DNA of 64,000 bases from Sternotherus odoratus (GCA_032164245.1 JAVMKO010000001.1:292441041-292505040), one strand, 5' to 3'. Positions 42,720 to 53,972 are shown, counted from the first letter of the stretch. The notes: generated by a model not told the origin, from the sequence alone. Program-made: numbers and translations.

Positions 42720-43795
42720 GAAGAAAGGCAGCAGATTTAAATTGTTTTTTTATATCACCAACTTCAATCACAATTTTAATCGGCAAGCAGGAAACCTTGA
42801 TTTAAATAATCTATTTTAATTTGTTTTTCATTTGTACTTTTTAAGTTATTCCCCTAAAATAAATGCTGATTTTCACTGGCTGTTAACTATTAAAACATGT
42901 TATAAGTATATCCGGTACACCAAATTTGGTGCTTCTTTCTGATAACCAGAAGGATACATAGCATCTATACACATTTATTTAAGCAGTTCTATAGCCTAAC
43001 ATACATTTAATCAGATTCTTAATTTTTAGATCTGTTATGTTAAAAAATGATAAATTATGCATTTCTTATTTATTGGACGATTAATTATTTTTTACTCAAG
43101 GTTTGTTTCAATCTACATTTGAATGGAAACTGGAATTCAATTGAAAATGCACAAAAACAGCATTTTAATATATATTTTTATAATTAAATGTGCTGGATAC
43201 ACCAGAAAATAAAGTAAATGTATCAAACATGTTTTACATTTAAAAATAATTAATTTATTAAACAAAGGAAGTAATTATAGTTCATGAACTGATCTTATTG
43301 TTGCTGGCCACCATATCCTTTCAAGGTTTTAGAACTAGAAGATCTCATCCACTCAGGCCTTGTTTTTATTCATAGATTGGACGAGGAAAACAAGCTTTCC
43401 TGCAATTGGTTTCTCAACTTTGGATGAATTAATTATTGAACTGAACTAGCTGAATAAACTGAAATGAAAACAGTATCTCTGCACTTGCAAAAGTAGCTAC
43501 TGCTGCCAAAAGCTGGTTTAGCACTTCAACAAATTCTGGTTCCAGGTGTTTAGCCAGTGACTTCCATCAGTCAAATGGTTTGACTTTCTTTAAAACTTTG
43601 GCAGCAAACATACTGCTTAAAATATTTAAATTAAATTATTTTAACAAGTGATGGTACGTTTAAATCTTAACACAGATTGTCAATTTCAAATTTCATTTTA
43701 AATAGGTATATTTTTAAAAGAAAAATATGTAAATAAAAATCAATTAGGCTGGATAAAAATCATTTTTAGAGATCCATATGGAAGTCAAGAGAACT
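42720..43795. repeat. AT-rich stretch, possible ancient DNA element
   Basis: Near the left end the text has CCTTGATTTAAATAATC, and near the right end AAAAATCAATTAGG and AAAAATCATTTTTAG. TTGATTTAAATC-type phrases mark a family of AT-rich repeats known from several amniotes. Composition is strongly AT-rich throughout, with no stable open frame. I cannot fix ends or duplications. Confidence 0.35.
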
Positions 43796-44446
43796 AGAAC
43801 AGGAGAGCAATGCTGCAACAGGCTGAAGAAACCCGAGCTATAGCTTTCCCAGCCCTCTAATTGAGAGGGAAAAATCGGTTGCATTTTTCATAGAAAGATT
43901 TTCTTCCAGCTCCTTGTCCGGAATTCATACTTTAACATGTTTTAATTAAAAAAAACGTTCTAAACTTAACATCCTCTCCTCTCTGTACTGATCAGGTTTC
44001 AGTCTCTGGTGATATAATCTAAGTTCTACAGAGAAAATCATGGAAAAAAAGAATTGGAATTTCTAAAAATAGGAAATAAAGGCAGGAAAAAAAGCTTAGT
44101 AAAAATTGAGTTCTTTATGCATCAAAGAAGAGTCAGATTTATTTATTTATTTATTTATGCTCTGCAGTTCACCTACCTATTCTCACTCACCTTTATTGAG
44201 GGCTGTATGGATGGTAAATTTGAAATCTTAAAACCAAGTTGGTTTTGAATTATCTAAGCACCAAAAGATCCACATTAAATATTTCTCAGTAAGTCTACCC
44301 ACTGAGACAACTTTTTCTTTCAAAAAAATGTCACCTTTAGGAAAAACAAGGCATGGTGGAACTTGGCTCAAATAAAATTTCTGAGAATTGCTTTAGAGCA
44401 GCAAGGCCATCTCAACTTGTAACTACAGCATTGCTGCGCTGATGAC
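43796..44446. other. Unassigned DNA
   Basis: No gene; only the TTTA microsatellite stands out. Confidence 0.4.
44139..44158. repeat. (TTTA)n microsatellite
   Basis: Five tandem ATTT/TTTA units. Confidence 0.9.
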
Positions 44447-45173
44447 TAAGGCTGTGAGTCTGTCATGGAGGTCACGTAAGTCTCAGATCCTGTGACTTCT
44501 GCAGCAGCTGGTGCTGGCCTAGGGGCTGCCTGAGCCTGGCAGACCCTGGGCCCGCAGCAGCAGTTTGGGTGTACGGGAGGTGGCTCAGAGTTGGGGAAGG
44601 GGTTGGCAACTGAGAGGGGGGCATTTACCTGGGGTGGGGGGGCCCCCTCCAGCTTCTAGGCAGTGGAGGGGCGGTAGGGGGTCTCCGGGCCACGTGCTGC
44701 CAGCACCCACAGGCCCCGCCCCAGCAGCTCCCATTAGCTGTGGTGCCTGGTGAATGGGAGCTGCGGCAGCCAGCACTTGTGGCAGGAGCCATGGAGGAGC
44801 TCCTACCCTGGCTCCTGCCTCCGCCACCTAGGATCTGCAGGGATGTGGAGCAAGGTAGGAAGCCCCTGCCAGCCCTGCCAACCCTCCCTCCCCCAGTACC
44901 AGCTGGGGTCCTATGCCACAAGCGTCCCCAAGGCCCTCCTTTCCCAGCACAAGCAGGGGTCCCGGGTCACCTCCCACAACACCCCTTGACCAGCACCCTC
45001 TGACCCCCCCCCCTCCCCAAGCACTCACAGCCCCTCCCCCCCCATTTTAAATTCACAGTGGGTGTTTTTAGTAAAAGTCATGAACAAGTCACAGGCCGTG
45101 AATTTTTATTTACGTCCTGTAACCTGTCCATGTCTTTTACTAAAATTACCCATAACTAAAATGTAGCCTTACT
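44447..45173. mobile_element. hAT-like element with GC-rich core
   Basis: Left: CTAAGGCTGTGAGTCTGTCA and GGAGGTCACGTAAGTC. Right: GTAAAAGTCATGAACAAGTC, CACAGGCCGTGAATTTT and AACTAAAATGTAGCCTTA. The outermost TAAGGCT / AGCCTTA are inverted. This matches a large non-autonomous family whose subterminal parts repeat GTCACGGA-type words. The core (44520-45050) is GC-rich with C runs, giving frames on both strands that are not genes. No 8-bp duplication was identified. Confidence 0.55.
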
Positions 45174-45370
45174 GAAGACTCATTCAGCCTCCCAGACAGA
45201 CGGTGCTTCAATAGTGGCAAGAAGAAAGGGAGTGAAATATGAAACAAAAGGGAAGCCCAGAATGAAAATATAAATATTAGCTTTTACTCAAGTGCCTGGA
45301 GTCATCTCTCACGAGCAATAACCACACACCTTTTGTCCTACACCTTTGGAAGAGTCAAACACCAGCACTT
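45174..45370. other. Unassigned DNA
   Basis: No feature recognised. Confidence 0.4.
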
Positions 45371-45515
45371 TTAGGCCTGGTTCTACACTTAAAATTTAGG
45401 TTCCCATAGCTACAGTACAGCACTCAGCAATGTGACAAATCCACATCGCTGAACACCATAGCTCCACCAACCTAACCTCAGAGTAGTCTTACCACCTCAA
45501 GAACTATAAAAAATA
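45371..45515. mobile_element. Partial MITE with TTAGGCCTGGTTCTACACTT end
   Basis: The left terminus resembles those at 3397 and 49478 (TTAGGCC...TCTACAC). The inner text CATAGCTACAGTACAGCACT is repeat-like. The right terminus is not found. Confidence 0.45.
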
Positions 45516-46059
45516 ACAGCCTTGTTTTAATTTCATTGCATACATGCATACAGTCATTTATCAAGATGATTTATGCTGCAGTTTCAGTTCCCTGAATTTC
45601 AGGGAAATTAGACAACTGTGTAATTATTTTGGGGGGAAGGGAGGAGAGAGAAGAGGTAGAGCAGAAACAAGTTTGGGTGCAAGGAAGGGAAAGAACAGAA
45701 CATCCAGCTCTTTCTCCATCCTCCACAAGATTAGTTGGTTGAAAAGCACTAGAAACACTGGGTGAAGATTCAGCTTTCCAAGTGTTGTATTAAGTAGGGT
45801 GCCAAGTGACCCCTTTCCATTCATCAGTCTTTTTGGTCCTATGTCCAAAGTACGTTTCCCTGTCTATGGCTTATAGATTATTAGAAGGTTCCCTGTTCTA
45901 CTCATCTCCTAGCTTCCATGCTGCTTCCTCTGAGGTCAAGGCAGATGGTAAGGGGCACATTGCTACTGTAACCTCTTCCCGCAACCCTGTTTCTTGGGGC
46001 CCTCCCTTCCTTTCTTGTAACTTGAATACCTGCTCTTATCCACAATTATAGCTTTACCT
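45516..46059. other. Unassigned DNA
   Basis: No gene is supported. Confidence 0.4.
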
Positions 46060-47125
46060 ATTGTCAGCCTCTCCCTTCATCCAGCCTTGTATCTGAACAA
46101 CTCTTCTCAACATCTCTTTATGGATGTCCAGTCATCATCTTCATCTCAACATGGCCAAAACTGAGCTTTTAACCTTCGCCCCACAAACCCTCCCCTCTTT
46201 TATCTACCATCGTGGACATCACCATCATACACCCTGTTACTCAGGGCCACAGCCCAGGAGTCCTCTTTATTTCAGCCCTCTCACTAGATGTGTATATTCA
46301 AGCCATTTCTAAATCTTTGCATTTTTTCTTACACCTCTCGAAAATCCCGTCTTTCCTCTATGTCCACACAGAGATAAAGTCTCATTCAAGTTCTCATAAT
46401 TTCACATCTGAATGTCTGCAACCTCCTCCTTTCTGACCTTGACTAATGTAACCTTCCTCCCCCTCAAGTCTATTCAATAGATTGGTGCAGCTAAAATCGT
46501 TTTGGCTCGTAGCTCTGACCACATCAACCCCCTTTTTGAAACCCTTCACTGGCTCCCTCTTTACCTCCACATCAAATGTAAACTTCTTGTCTTTACCTTT
46601 TAAAGTCCTTCAAAACTTAGTCCTATTCTGCTCAGCTGAACTCGTTCTCTATCATGACACGTACCCCTGTTGCCACTGACCACCAGTTTTTTCTTTAAAC
46701 ATCTCCATGCTTTCTCCCTGATAAAACCTGAACGCCTACTAACTTATTCTCCTCCACACACTTCTGCAAGACTCACCTCCGCCATGATGTCTAGATTAAA
46801 ACCCAGCTTGCTTCTTAGGCTACACACGTGACGTGTTGTGACTGTCCTTCTTCCAGCTTCCTATTCTCTTCTTCTCTAGTTCTCATCCTATTTTAAAAAC
46901 TCTGCAGTAAACGTAACTAACAAAACTATGGCAATTCTTCACCATACTCATCTGCTTGTATGTTCTGCCCACATCCTCACTCTTCCTCTGTTTGAATCTT
47001 TAGACAGTAAGCCCATCAAAATCAGGGAGAGTCTTCTCTTTGTACAGAGCCCTGCGCAATGGGGCCCAAGTCCTGACTGGTGCCTTTGGACACTACCACA
47101 ATATATTTACTAACAACAATAATGA
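46060..47125 (+). pseudogene. L2-clade LINE: C-terminal part of reverse transcriptase and 3' end
   Basis: The frame at 46124 reads MSSHHLHLNMAKTELLTF, the L2 block usually written WMSxxxLxLNxxKTExLxF. A shifted frame at 46212 gives GHSPGVLFISALSLDVYIQA and SKSLHFFLHLSKI, the LGVxxDSxLSFxxHI and AxxxLRxxxRI blocks. Near 46490 comes GAAKIVLARSSDHINPLFET, then HWLP at 46547-46558, the end of the domain (NRAARL...HITPxLxxLHWLPV). The tail to 47125 includes CAGAGCCCTGCGCAATGGGG and ends at CAACAACAATAA. Several stops and frameshifts; a 5'-truncated relic. The small frames in this region are its fragments. Confidence 0.85.
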
Positions 47126-47413
47126 ATTTCAATTTTAGAGAAAAAGGGGAAACATAAATTAAGGCTGATGACACCTGCATTCCTGGAATTACCAATTTGG
47201 CTAATTTAAGTAAACAACACAGCAGTAAGGAGAAGAGGTGAATAGGGCGAGATTTACAACTATATCAATAAAGGGTATGATTTCTGACTAACAGAGATGC
47301 ACCAGCAAAAGCCTCTAGTGTGGAAGCAGTTTATACCATCACAACTGCACTTTTGCTGCTATAGCTTATTTCGTTTGGGGGAGTGTAGGTGGCTGGAATT
47401 TAATATTCCAGCA

Positions 47414-48122
47414 TGTAGTGGGGCAGCTGCCCCATTCCTGCAGAAAAAGGGTTAAAATAGTCCTGGGAAAGGCTGTGGCTGGGGGAAAGCAGCTCCCAGG
47501 CTGAGTAGGGAAAAGCTGGGCTGATTGGGAGGCAGGCTCAGCGGGGGGGCATGCTGCAAACAGACCCAGCTGGCTATATAAAGGCCAGGGAAGCCAGGAG
47601 CTGGAAGAGAGAGAAACAGTCTCCTCTGGCTACAGAGCCAGACAGACCTGGCTGCTCGGAGTGAAGCAGGGCTGGGGAAAGGCAAGGGGAGCTGGGGAAG
47701 CTCCAGCCTAGAAACCCCCAGGCTGAAGGGCCTAGGGGACGGCCCAGCAAAGGGGTACTGTGGTTGCAGGGTGCAGCCCATAGCTACAGAGGTAGAGTCA
47801 GCAGGCCAAACCCTCCTTGCTGGTGATGAGTGGCAATTATACTCCAGTCTGCCCCAGTGAACGGGGGCAAGTGGTGACTGGCAGTTGCCTAGACTGAGGC
47901 AAGGTTGGGATAGGGGGTGATGGTTCCCTGGGGATCGGAGAGACTGAGGGGGTACTGCAGGTGTGCAGCAACCTTTGGAAGAGGGCACCAGGGTCCAGGG
48001 AGGGACACGGGGCCAGTGGCAGGCAGGACATCGGCCTGCAGAGGGCACTTCAGAAGCTGGATGAGCCAATTCCCTGGATGACCAGCAGGAGGCGCTGCGG
48101 GGTGAGTCGCTGCCCTGCTGCA
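47414..48122 (+). mobile_element. Solo LTR (709 bp) with 5-bp duplication
   Basis: It starts TGTAGTGGGGCAGCTGCCCC and ends CTGCCCTGCTGCA. CAGCA is duplicated perfectly at 47409-47413 and 48123-48127. A TATA box CTATATAAAG lies at 47574-47583, the expected position for an LTR promoter. No internal viral genes are present, so it is a solo LTR. The 252-aa minus-strand frame (47452-48210), the longest in the window, spans the LTR and its flank and has no recognisable domain; I treat it as a shadow. Confidence 0.85.
47574..47583 (+). promoter_or_regulatory. TATA box of the solo LTR
   Basis: CTATATAAAG about 160 bp inside the LTR start. Activity today is unknown. Confidence 0.6.
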
Positions 48123-48240
48123 CAGCAATAGCACAATTTTGCTGATGTAACCTGTGTTCAGAAGCTCCAGCACTATGGGGGTGCCACATTGAAATGTCCC
48201 ATGTGGACACTGCTATGGCACACTAAGTCCCAGGATGTAT

Positions 48241-48419
48241 TTTGACTTATTACACTTTACAACAGTAACAGCAAAAACATATTCTGGCACTTTTGGGCGT
48301 GCTGTAGCAGCATCCATTACTGCACAAGAAGCTGGTGCACTGTAAATTCAAACTTGCCACACAACATCGTCCTGTACAGACAAGCCACAAAAGTGCTCTG
48401 CCAGTATTATACACACAGA
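48241..48419. other. Unassigned DNA
   Basis: No feature recognised. Confidence 0.4.
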
Positions 48420-49320
48420 TAAAGGACAAGTCTACATTACAGCGCTTTCTCAGCAGCAAAATTAGTCCACCTCAGTGAGAAGCAGAAGCAGGACCGGTGT
48501 AACCACTAGGCGAACTAGGCTGCCACCTAGAGCACCAAGATTTGCCAAAAAGCAATGCCCACATTATTATTATTTTTACATTATTGCTGGAAAACAAATG
48601 AATAAAGAAAAAAGAAAAATAGTTGAATATGCATTTTAACTTGTCGTTCTCTCATACATTACAGCTATAGCCTACGCCAGCTCTGCGTTGCAGGCACAAG
48701 CATACTGCTTCACTATGGTACAAAGTGGCAATGACATTTTTCTCATTGCGCGCAGCTGTTACCCATTCTGACAGGCTATTTATACTGCTAAGTTTACTAG
48801 TTTTCGGAGGTTGTTGACTGAGGCTAACTATTTTTGTTTAGTTGTTCCAGATCTAAGACTCTGGCAAGTGCTGCTGCACCATTTCACTGATACTTTGTGT
48901 CAATTGTGTGTGTATGGTAAGTATTTGAGTGTATATGTTATGTGCGAATATGCGTGTGTAGGTTGTTGAAATGTGTCATTGATATTGTCAGTTGTTGTAT
49001 GACGGAGTATCCGCCATTCTAATTTTATATATTTTATTAACAACAATAATTGGATATTCTAAAGGTAGAATAAAATGTAGTACATTTTTATATGAAAGAA
49101 GGAAGGAAGTATATTTGACTAAAAAGGGTATATTTTTGTAAGTATTTTGAAAGTTTATAATAAGCGATGCTCTGGGGAGGGGGGAGGCGCAAGGTAGAAG
49201 TTTTGCCTAGGGCAAAAAATTTCCTTGCACCGGCCCTGAGTGGAAGCTGTGTCAGCAGTAGAGTGTCTCCCGCTGACATAGCACCAGTGCGAGCAGTGCA
49301 AAACTTGCATCACTCAGGGG
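48420..49320. mobile_element. MITE-like repeat split by a hAT element
   Basis: Left part (to 48488): GTCTACATTACAGCGCTTTC and AGCAGCAAAATTAGTCC. Right part (from 49239): AAGCTGTGTCAGCAGTAGAG and TCTCCCGCTGACATAGCACC. These fit the halves of a CTACACT-type non-autonomous element with the hAT element at 48489-49238 between. Boundaries are approximate. Confidence 0.45.
48489..49238. mobile_element. hAT element (750 bp), relative of the one at 16863
   Basis: Ends CAGGACCGGTGTAACC and TTGCACCGGCCCTG are inverted copies. Flanks AGCAGAAG (48481-48488) and AGTGGAAG (49239-49246) agree at six of eight. The right subterminal GCGCAAGGTAGAAGTTTTGC and CCTAGGGCAAAAAAT match the 16863-17448 element, but the interior is different and AT-rich (48600-49150). 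So the two share ends, not cores. Confidence 0.85.
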
Positions 49321-49477
49321 AGAGGCCTAGAAAGCCATTCCGATAGCAGCCAGAAACAAAGGATGGTAGTAATAGAAACCACTGCCACTTGCCGAAGACA
49401 GGACTAAACTGCAGATGCCTCATCTCAGATACGACTTGGGAAGAGGACAGAAGTCTCCTAATCAGCACAGGTGAGAG
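49321..49477. other. Unassigned DNA
   Basis: No feature recognised. Confidence 0.4.
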
Positions 49478-49595
49478 TTAGGCGCTGTCTACACTACAGA
49501 TTTTTGTTAACAAAAGTCACATTGTACACCTCCACCGTCTTGTCGCCAAAAGCTGCTTGTTGCTGACAAAACGCTGTAGTGTAGACATGGCCTGA
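49478..49595. mobile_element. Complete short MITE (about 118 bp)
   Basis: GGCGCTGTCTACACTACAG at 49481-49499 and CTGTAGTGTAGACATGGCC at 49574-49592 are inverted repeats (17 of 19), extended by TTA / TGA. The interior includes GACAAAA- and TTGTCG-type words. Target duplication not clear. Confidence 0.8.
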
Positions 49596-49679
49596 GCAAA
49601 GAAACAGGAAGGAAAGGGAATAGATGCGACTAGACAGAGACCATCACGCAGGTGTACAATGCAACTGGTTTGGCTGTTT

Positions 49680-50340
49680 TTAAGTTTCAAAGAGCTCTAG
49701 AAATAATTTATTTTAGGGTGATAAGATTTAATATCCTTAATACGGTTTAAAACAATCACGTTCTTGCTGCATCTGCTAGATTTTCATTTGTGTTATTGCT
49801 AATCATTCTACATAAATGTGTACCGTATGCTTTAAAAATTGTTGCACGTAGATATTAGTTGTCTTGATGCTATTACTTAAGGAAAATATTTAATTTAATA
49901 TTAAAGTGAGATTTCATTTAATATGCTCGTGGATAAAAGTCTGGGATGATTGCTATCTTGATTTGATTTGCACTGAATTAGAAATAGCAGGGAAAGCTCA
50001 CAGGAGTTCTCCAGACACTTGAAGTGATAACCACAAGCCAAAGCCACATTTTGATAGAAGTGTTTGATAAAGTAATTTGAAGGGGACAACTTTTTAAAAC
50101 CATGACTGTTATGATGAAGACTTGTATACATGGGAAAGAGCAACATTTTTTAATGGAGTCAAATGGCCAATTTCATGACATTAACATTTTAATATGGCAT
50201 TTTAATTACCAGCCAAAAATGCTTTATAGTATGCTAGAAATGTTTCAGTACACACCTAAACAAAATATTTGCCACTTCCTTTTTAGCTGGCTGGAGTTTT
50301 AATTTCAAGTTTCCACAAATAAGATGGAGAATTTATTTAA
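49680..50340. promoter_or_regulatory. Candidate conserved non-coding element
   Basis: This 660-bp stretch has no repeat motifs. It is dense in TAATTA-, TTAATA-, TTTAAT- and ATGACATTAACATTTTAAT-like words and contains ATGGAGTCAAATGGCC, a texture common in deeply conserved vertebrate enhancers. The short frames in it (for example 50102-50302 and its antisense partner) have no family resemblance. No conservation data were available. Confidence 0.3.
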
Positions 50341-52019
50341 AAAAATAATACTGGTCAATAAAATAGTATTACCATTTTCTCCAAGAGATGTGTTGGGGGG
50401 GAGGGGCAAGAGTCCTCTTTTTTCCTAAGTGCTTGTGTTCTTTCAACTTCCCTTGCTGATTTTAATACTAACCTATAGGGCAGCCTTCTTGTTTCACCTG
50501 CCTGCGAGGGGCCAAGCCATTAAGAGGGAAATTAGAAAGGGGATCCACAATGCCCTCCCTACAAAAGATACTTTTCCTTTGGGAGAGTCAGGTCCCCTCT
50601 TCTTATGTTTACATTTCCATTCTCTCCTCCTGCTCTCAGTGATATCTGTAGGCTTCCAACCTAAGAGCTCAGGATCAGGTCAGCTACTTCTCAAAAAGGC
50701 ACCACTGTCTCTCAACTCTCATGCCCGTGAAGTCAATTGCCCAAGTCACACCCACACCTCCGACAAAGGAAGCCATACCCCAAGAGAAAGTTTGAGTTTT
50801 GATTTTTTTCAGTATTTTGTGTTTTTCACTAAAAACTGTCAAGTCCATGATTACTGGGATGATAATAATATGGCATTAGCTAGGATTGCTTGAGATAAAC
50901 CATATAGACAACTTCTCATTTGTTTTCTCCTAAAAGAGAATATGGAAAATAAAGCAAGAAAATATATTCGCCACTTTGGAAGGCTTTCAGGCTCAGCAAA
51001 TATTGAATTATTTGTTCCTAGCTTTTTGTTTTTAAAGATAGTTAACACATTATATCTGATAAGACAGCTGAGTGAGTATGAGCTGAACCTTCCCATAGCT
51101 TGTCCAGCCAAATAACACAAAGCTGTACTTGGAAAAATACACTACCTGACTTCAGACCAAAAAAGATGACAATCATTATGAAGTTGGGCTTTTCTGCCCT
51201 CTTGCTAGATCATACTTGCACTGGCAACCTTGAACTGGGGATTAAGCAAAATAACCAAACCAAAACAAGCCTGAAGAGGTTAAAAAAGTCACAGCACAAG
51301 ACACTGCTACACCTTCTCCCTTCATCCCCCTCACATCTGAGGGCTCTAAATACTGCCACAGTTACCTCATCATTACCTTTTCAATGGCCTAGTCCAATAA
51401 GGGTAGGTTAGAGACAGCAAAATAGTTAGTACGACTGTCAGCATTTCTGGAGCAAGGGCCTGCTAACCGCATGTTTGAGGGAGCGAAACAAGTGAAGCCA
51501 AAATTCTGCCTTTCCCTTAGGAAGGCATTGACAACTTCTGCCACCAGTGGACCCAATTTATCTCACTTGATTACCCTAGCCATGAGGGGCACAGACCAAT
51601 TGCACAGATAATAGCCTAAATGAGAGTCTCATTAAGAAAATAAGTCAAAGTTCATAGAAATGCTCTTCTTTTTTCAGACATACCACGGAACCAAAATCTG
51701 TATGTTGACATCCAGAATATTTCAGCAGGACAAGAATTCCTTGAAGCTATTGTGGAGAAACGATAGACAGATTTCTTCAACCTTCACAGCAGCCAACATT
51801 TAGGCTTTTAAATAACTTACTGTGCTCAACAGGCCAGTCCCTACAAAGACTCCTTTTAATGGCACGCTAACCTCCATCCCATCCATTTTATCTGCTGCAG
51901 GTCAGTGAACAGATATGAAATTATACAGTCATTAGCTATTTATACAACACTGCACTTCACCCAAACATTAGATTCTTCCTGCACAAGATGTTAACTGAAT
52001 GAGGTTAGCTATTTTAACT
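50341..52019. other. Unassigned single-copy-looking DNA
   Basis: No gene or named repeat. The 154-aa plus frame at 50429-50893 and the 103-aa frame at 51100-51411 show no recognisable domain or homology pattern. Confidence 0.45.
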
Positions 52020-52445
52020 AATGCTTGCTATTTCATTTTTTCCAAGTATATCAGTGGTGCCCTTCAAGTTCCATGTCAAATTTGACTACAACATATGGTT
52101 CTATACATTCAAAATGACTACACATTGCTCTAAACAGCTCTGTTCTTCCTACATCTGTTTACATCTCCTCTTCACACCCTGCCCAATCCTCTATTCATCA
52201 TGCTCCCTTTATCTGCTTCTCCCACTCTTTTTTTCATGCTGACTTTCCATCTCTCTCCTTGAACAAAAACATCCTCCCTCTACTCCAAAATGTTTCCTGA
52301 AAATCCATTTCTTTAACCAGATCTGATCTCTAGTGTTCCTACTCACACCTCTTCCTTTAGTTGTATTGTTTCCATTCAATTTAGAATGTAAATTTATAAG
52401 GGCGAGAACCATGTCTGATTCAGTGTGAAGCGTGTGTATACTTTT
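52020..52445 (+). mobile_element. L2-like LINE 3' end, diverged
   Basis: The pyrimidine-rich text TGCCCAATCCTCTATTCATC, CTGAAAATCCATTTCTTTAA and TTTAGAATGTAAATTTATAA, with AGGGCGAGAACCATGTCTGA, follows the order of an L2/L3 C-terminal region and 3' UTR (the AGGGCAGGGACC phrase). Very diverged, no open frame. Confidence 0.45.
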
Positions 52446-52749
52446 AGTGACATATCACAGATTTTTTTAAAACTGAATTTGGCAAGAGAAATATTCCTAA
52501 ACATCAGAGCATAGGCAATGCCCAGTACTAGACACCTGTGAAGTCTTCTACCTCAGGCCTCCAACACAGCTTCTCACAGGCTAGAGACATCTCTTCAAAT
52601 AGTCCCATGAATTTGACTGAAGAGGGATCTCTAAATAGAATTGAAATCAACTCTACAACATGCCTGAAAAGTGAGATTTCAGTAGCAATGTATTTGTCTG
52701 AAGTACTTACATGGCCCTCGTCACCACAGTGCCTGAGCACACCACAGTC

Positions 52750-52965
52750 TAAGAATTTATCTTCAAAACACTCACGTCAGGTAGGGAAGTGCTATTATCT
52801 CCATTTTGTTTGGGTTAGTCCTGCTTTAAGCAGGGCGTTGGGACTAGATGACCTCCTGAGGTCCCTTCCAACCCTGATATTCTATGATTTGATAAATAAG
52901 GAATGGAGGCATAAAAAGACTGGATTAACGACCGCCCAAGATCACCCAGGAAGTCTGTATTCTAT
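52750..52965 (+). mobile_element. MIR-like SINE, split by a CR1 tail
   Basis: The left part (to about 52808) has GTCAGGTAGGGAAGTGCTAT and TATCTCCATTTTG. The right part (from about 52891) has GATAAATAAGGAATGGAGGC, CGCCCAAGATCACCCAGGAA and GTCTG. Together they give the MIR/CORE-SINE order (GAGGTAGGxxxTATTATCCCCATTTT...GAxGCACAGAGAG...GCCCAAGGTCACxCAG). An 80-bp CR1 tail lies between. The 185-aa frame at 52538-53095 crosses all of these parts and is not a gene. Confidence 0.75.
52809..52890 (+). mobile_element. CR1 3' tail inserted into the MIR-like SINE
   Basis: GGGTTAGTCCTGCTTTAAGC, GGGACTAGATGACCTCCTGA and TATTCTATGATT are the terminal 80 bp of a CR1 or of a SINE sharing that tail. It is well preserved, and no target duplication is visible, which is usual for CR1. 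Confidence 0.9.
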
Positions 52966-53682
52966 CTTATCCCATTTTGTTGCACATGCTGGGATGCACA
53001 ACTATCATCTCAGGGGAAGAGAAACTCCACATTCAAATGGTTTCTACTGCTGTGTGATAAATCTGTTTAATGATACACGTACAGCCAAACTGTAACTCTG
53101 AACTCTAAGTGTCTAAAAAAGGCTATGAGGAATACGGTTTACCTGAAAAACCTTCTACTGCTTGCTACCAAGACTCTTTTATGCCAACTAAACAAAAGCA
53201 GTTCCAGTTCATAATTGCTATGTTGCTTGGTATGTGTGAAGAACTTTATACCACTGTATATGTTTGAGAGTAATAAGGTAACTGCACTTCATGTATTCCA
53301 GTAAAAGTTTTGCTCTTAGTTTGACAGACTTTTATGCCACACAAAAACAATTACCTTTCTTAGCATAATTTATTTAAATCATGCATTCATTCTAGAGATG
53401 GGGAAACAACCTATTAAAATCATCTAACTGACCATTCTGTCAGTGCAAGATAGTTCTCTACAGCACATTTTACATGCTTGTTTTAAGTGTGTTTGCTACA
53501 GTGTAAGCTCAAATTGTCTGCATAGCTGACACACGTTCTGACTTATGCTTCAAGCCAACAAGCCGTTGGAAGACTTCAGTTAATGACTTATACTGAGTTT
53601 TTATTTCCCCAACAGACCTTAGCCCTTTTTCCACCTTCCTCAAGAAAAGTCTATTTGTATTTTGCTTTGCAGCAAAAATATA
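52966..53682. other. Unassigned DNA
   Basis: No feature recognised. TA at 53681-53682 is the target copy for the following MITE. Confidence 0.4.
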
Positions 53683-53970
53683 CAGTGGAGTCCAGCTGTA
53701 ACGTGACAGTTGGGATCCAAAAAATCCCATCGCATTAAAAACGGGATCGCCTTATAGCAGGGTTTCTCAGCAGGGGACAGAGAACAGCGGCGCCCCGGAG
53801 TTCTCTGTCCCCAGCAGACACAGGCGGAGGCTTCTATCCACGCTGCCCATCGGGTGAGAGAAGCCGCTGCCAAGTGCTAGGACATAGGGACATATCCAGG
53901 GAGCCACGGTATGATCGCGCTAGGACTGAAGTCGCGTTATCGTGGAGCGCGTTACATCGGGGCTCTACTG
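53683..53970. mobile_element. Tigger-like MITE (288 bp)
   Basis: Left end CAGTGGAGTCCAGCTGTAAC and right end GTTACATCGGGGCTCTACTG are inverted with substitutions, flanked by TA at 53681-53682 and 53971-53972. A GCGTTATCGTGGAGCGCG phrase is at the right. GC-rich core; the minus frames at 53640-54019 read it. Confidence 0.85.
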
Positions 53971-53972
53971 TA

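Larger units (their letters stand above)
47290..48240. mobile_element. Short MITE split by a solo LTR
   Basis: The pieces on each side of the LTR read as one element. Left (47290-47413): CCAGCAAAAGCCTCTAGTGT and TAGCTTATTTCGTTTGGGG. Right (48123-48240): ATAGCACAATTTTGCTGATG and CCATGTGGACACTGC. TCTAGTGTGG and CATGTGGACACTG are roughly inverted. The exact ends are not fixed. Confidence 0.5.

Noticed and set aside
47452..48210. 252-aa minus-strand open frame, the longest in the window
   Set aside because: It lies over a solo LTR with a 5-bp target duplication, crosses the LTR boundary, is rich in Pro/Ser/Leu from GC-rich antisense sequence and has no recognisable domain.
50429..50893. 154-aa plus-strand frame with hydrophobic start resembling a signal peptide
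   Set aside because: No recognisable domain and no neighbouring exon; one frame of this length is expected by chance in a 64-kb window.
52538..53095. 185-aa plus-strand frame
   Set aside because: It runs through a MIR-like SINE and a CR1 tail, so it cannot be one gene; no domain is recognisable.
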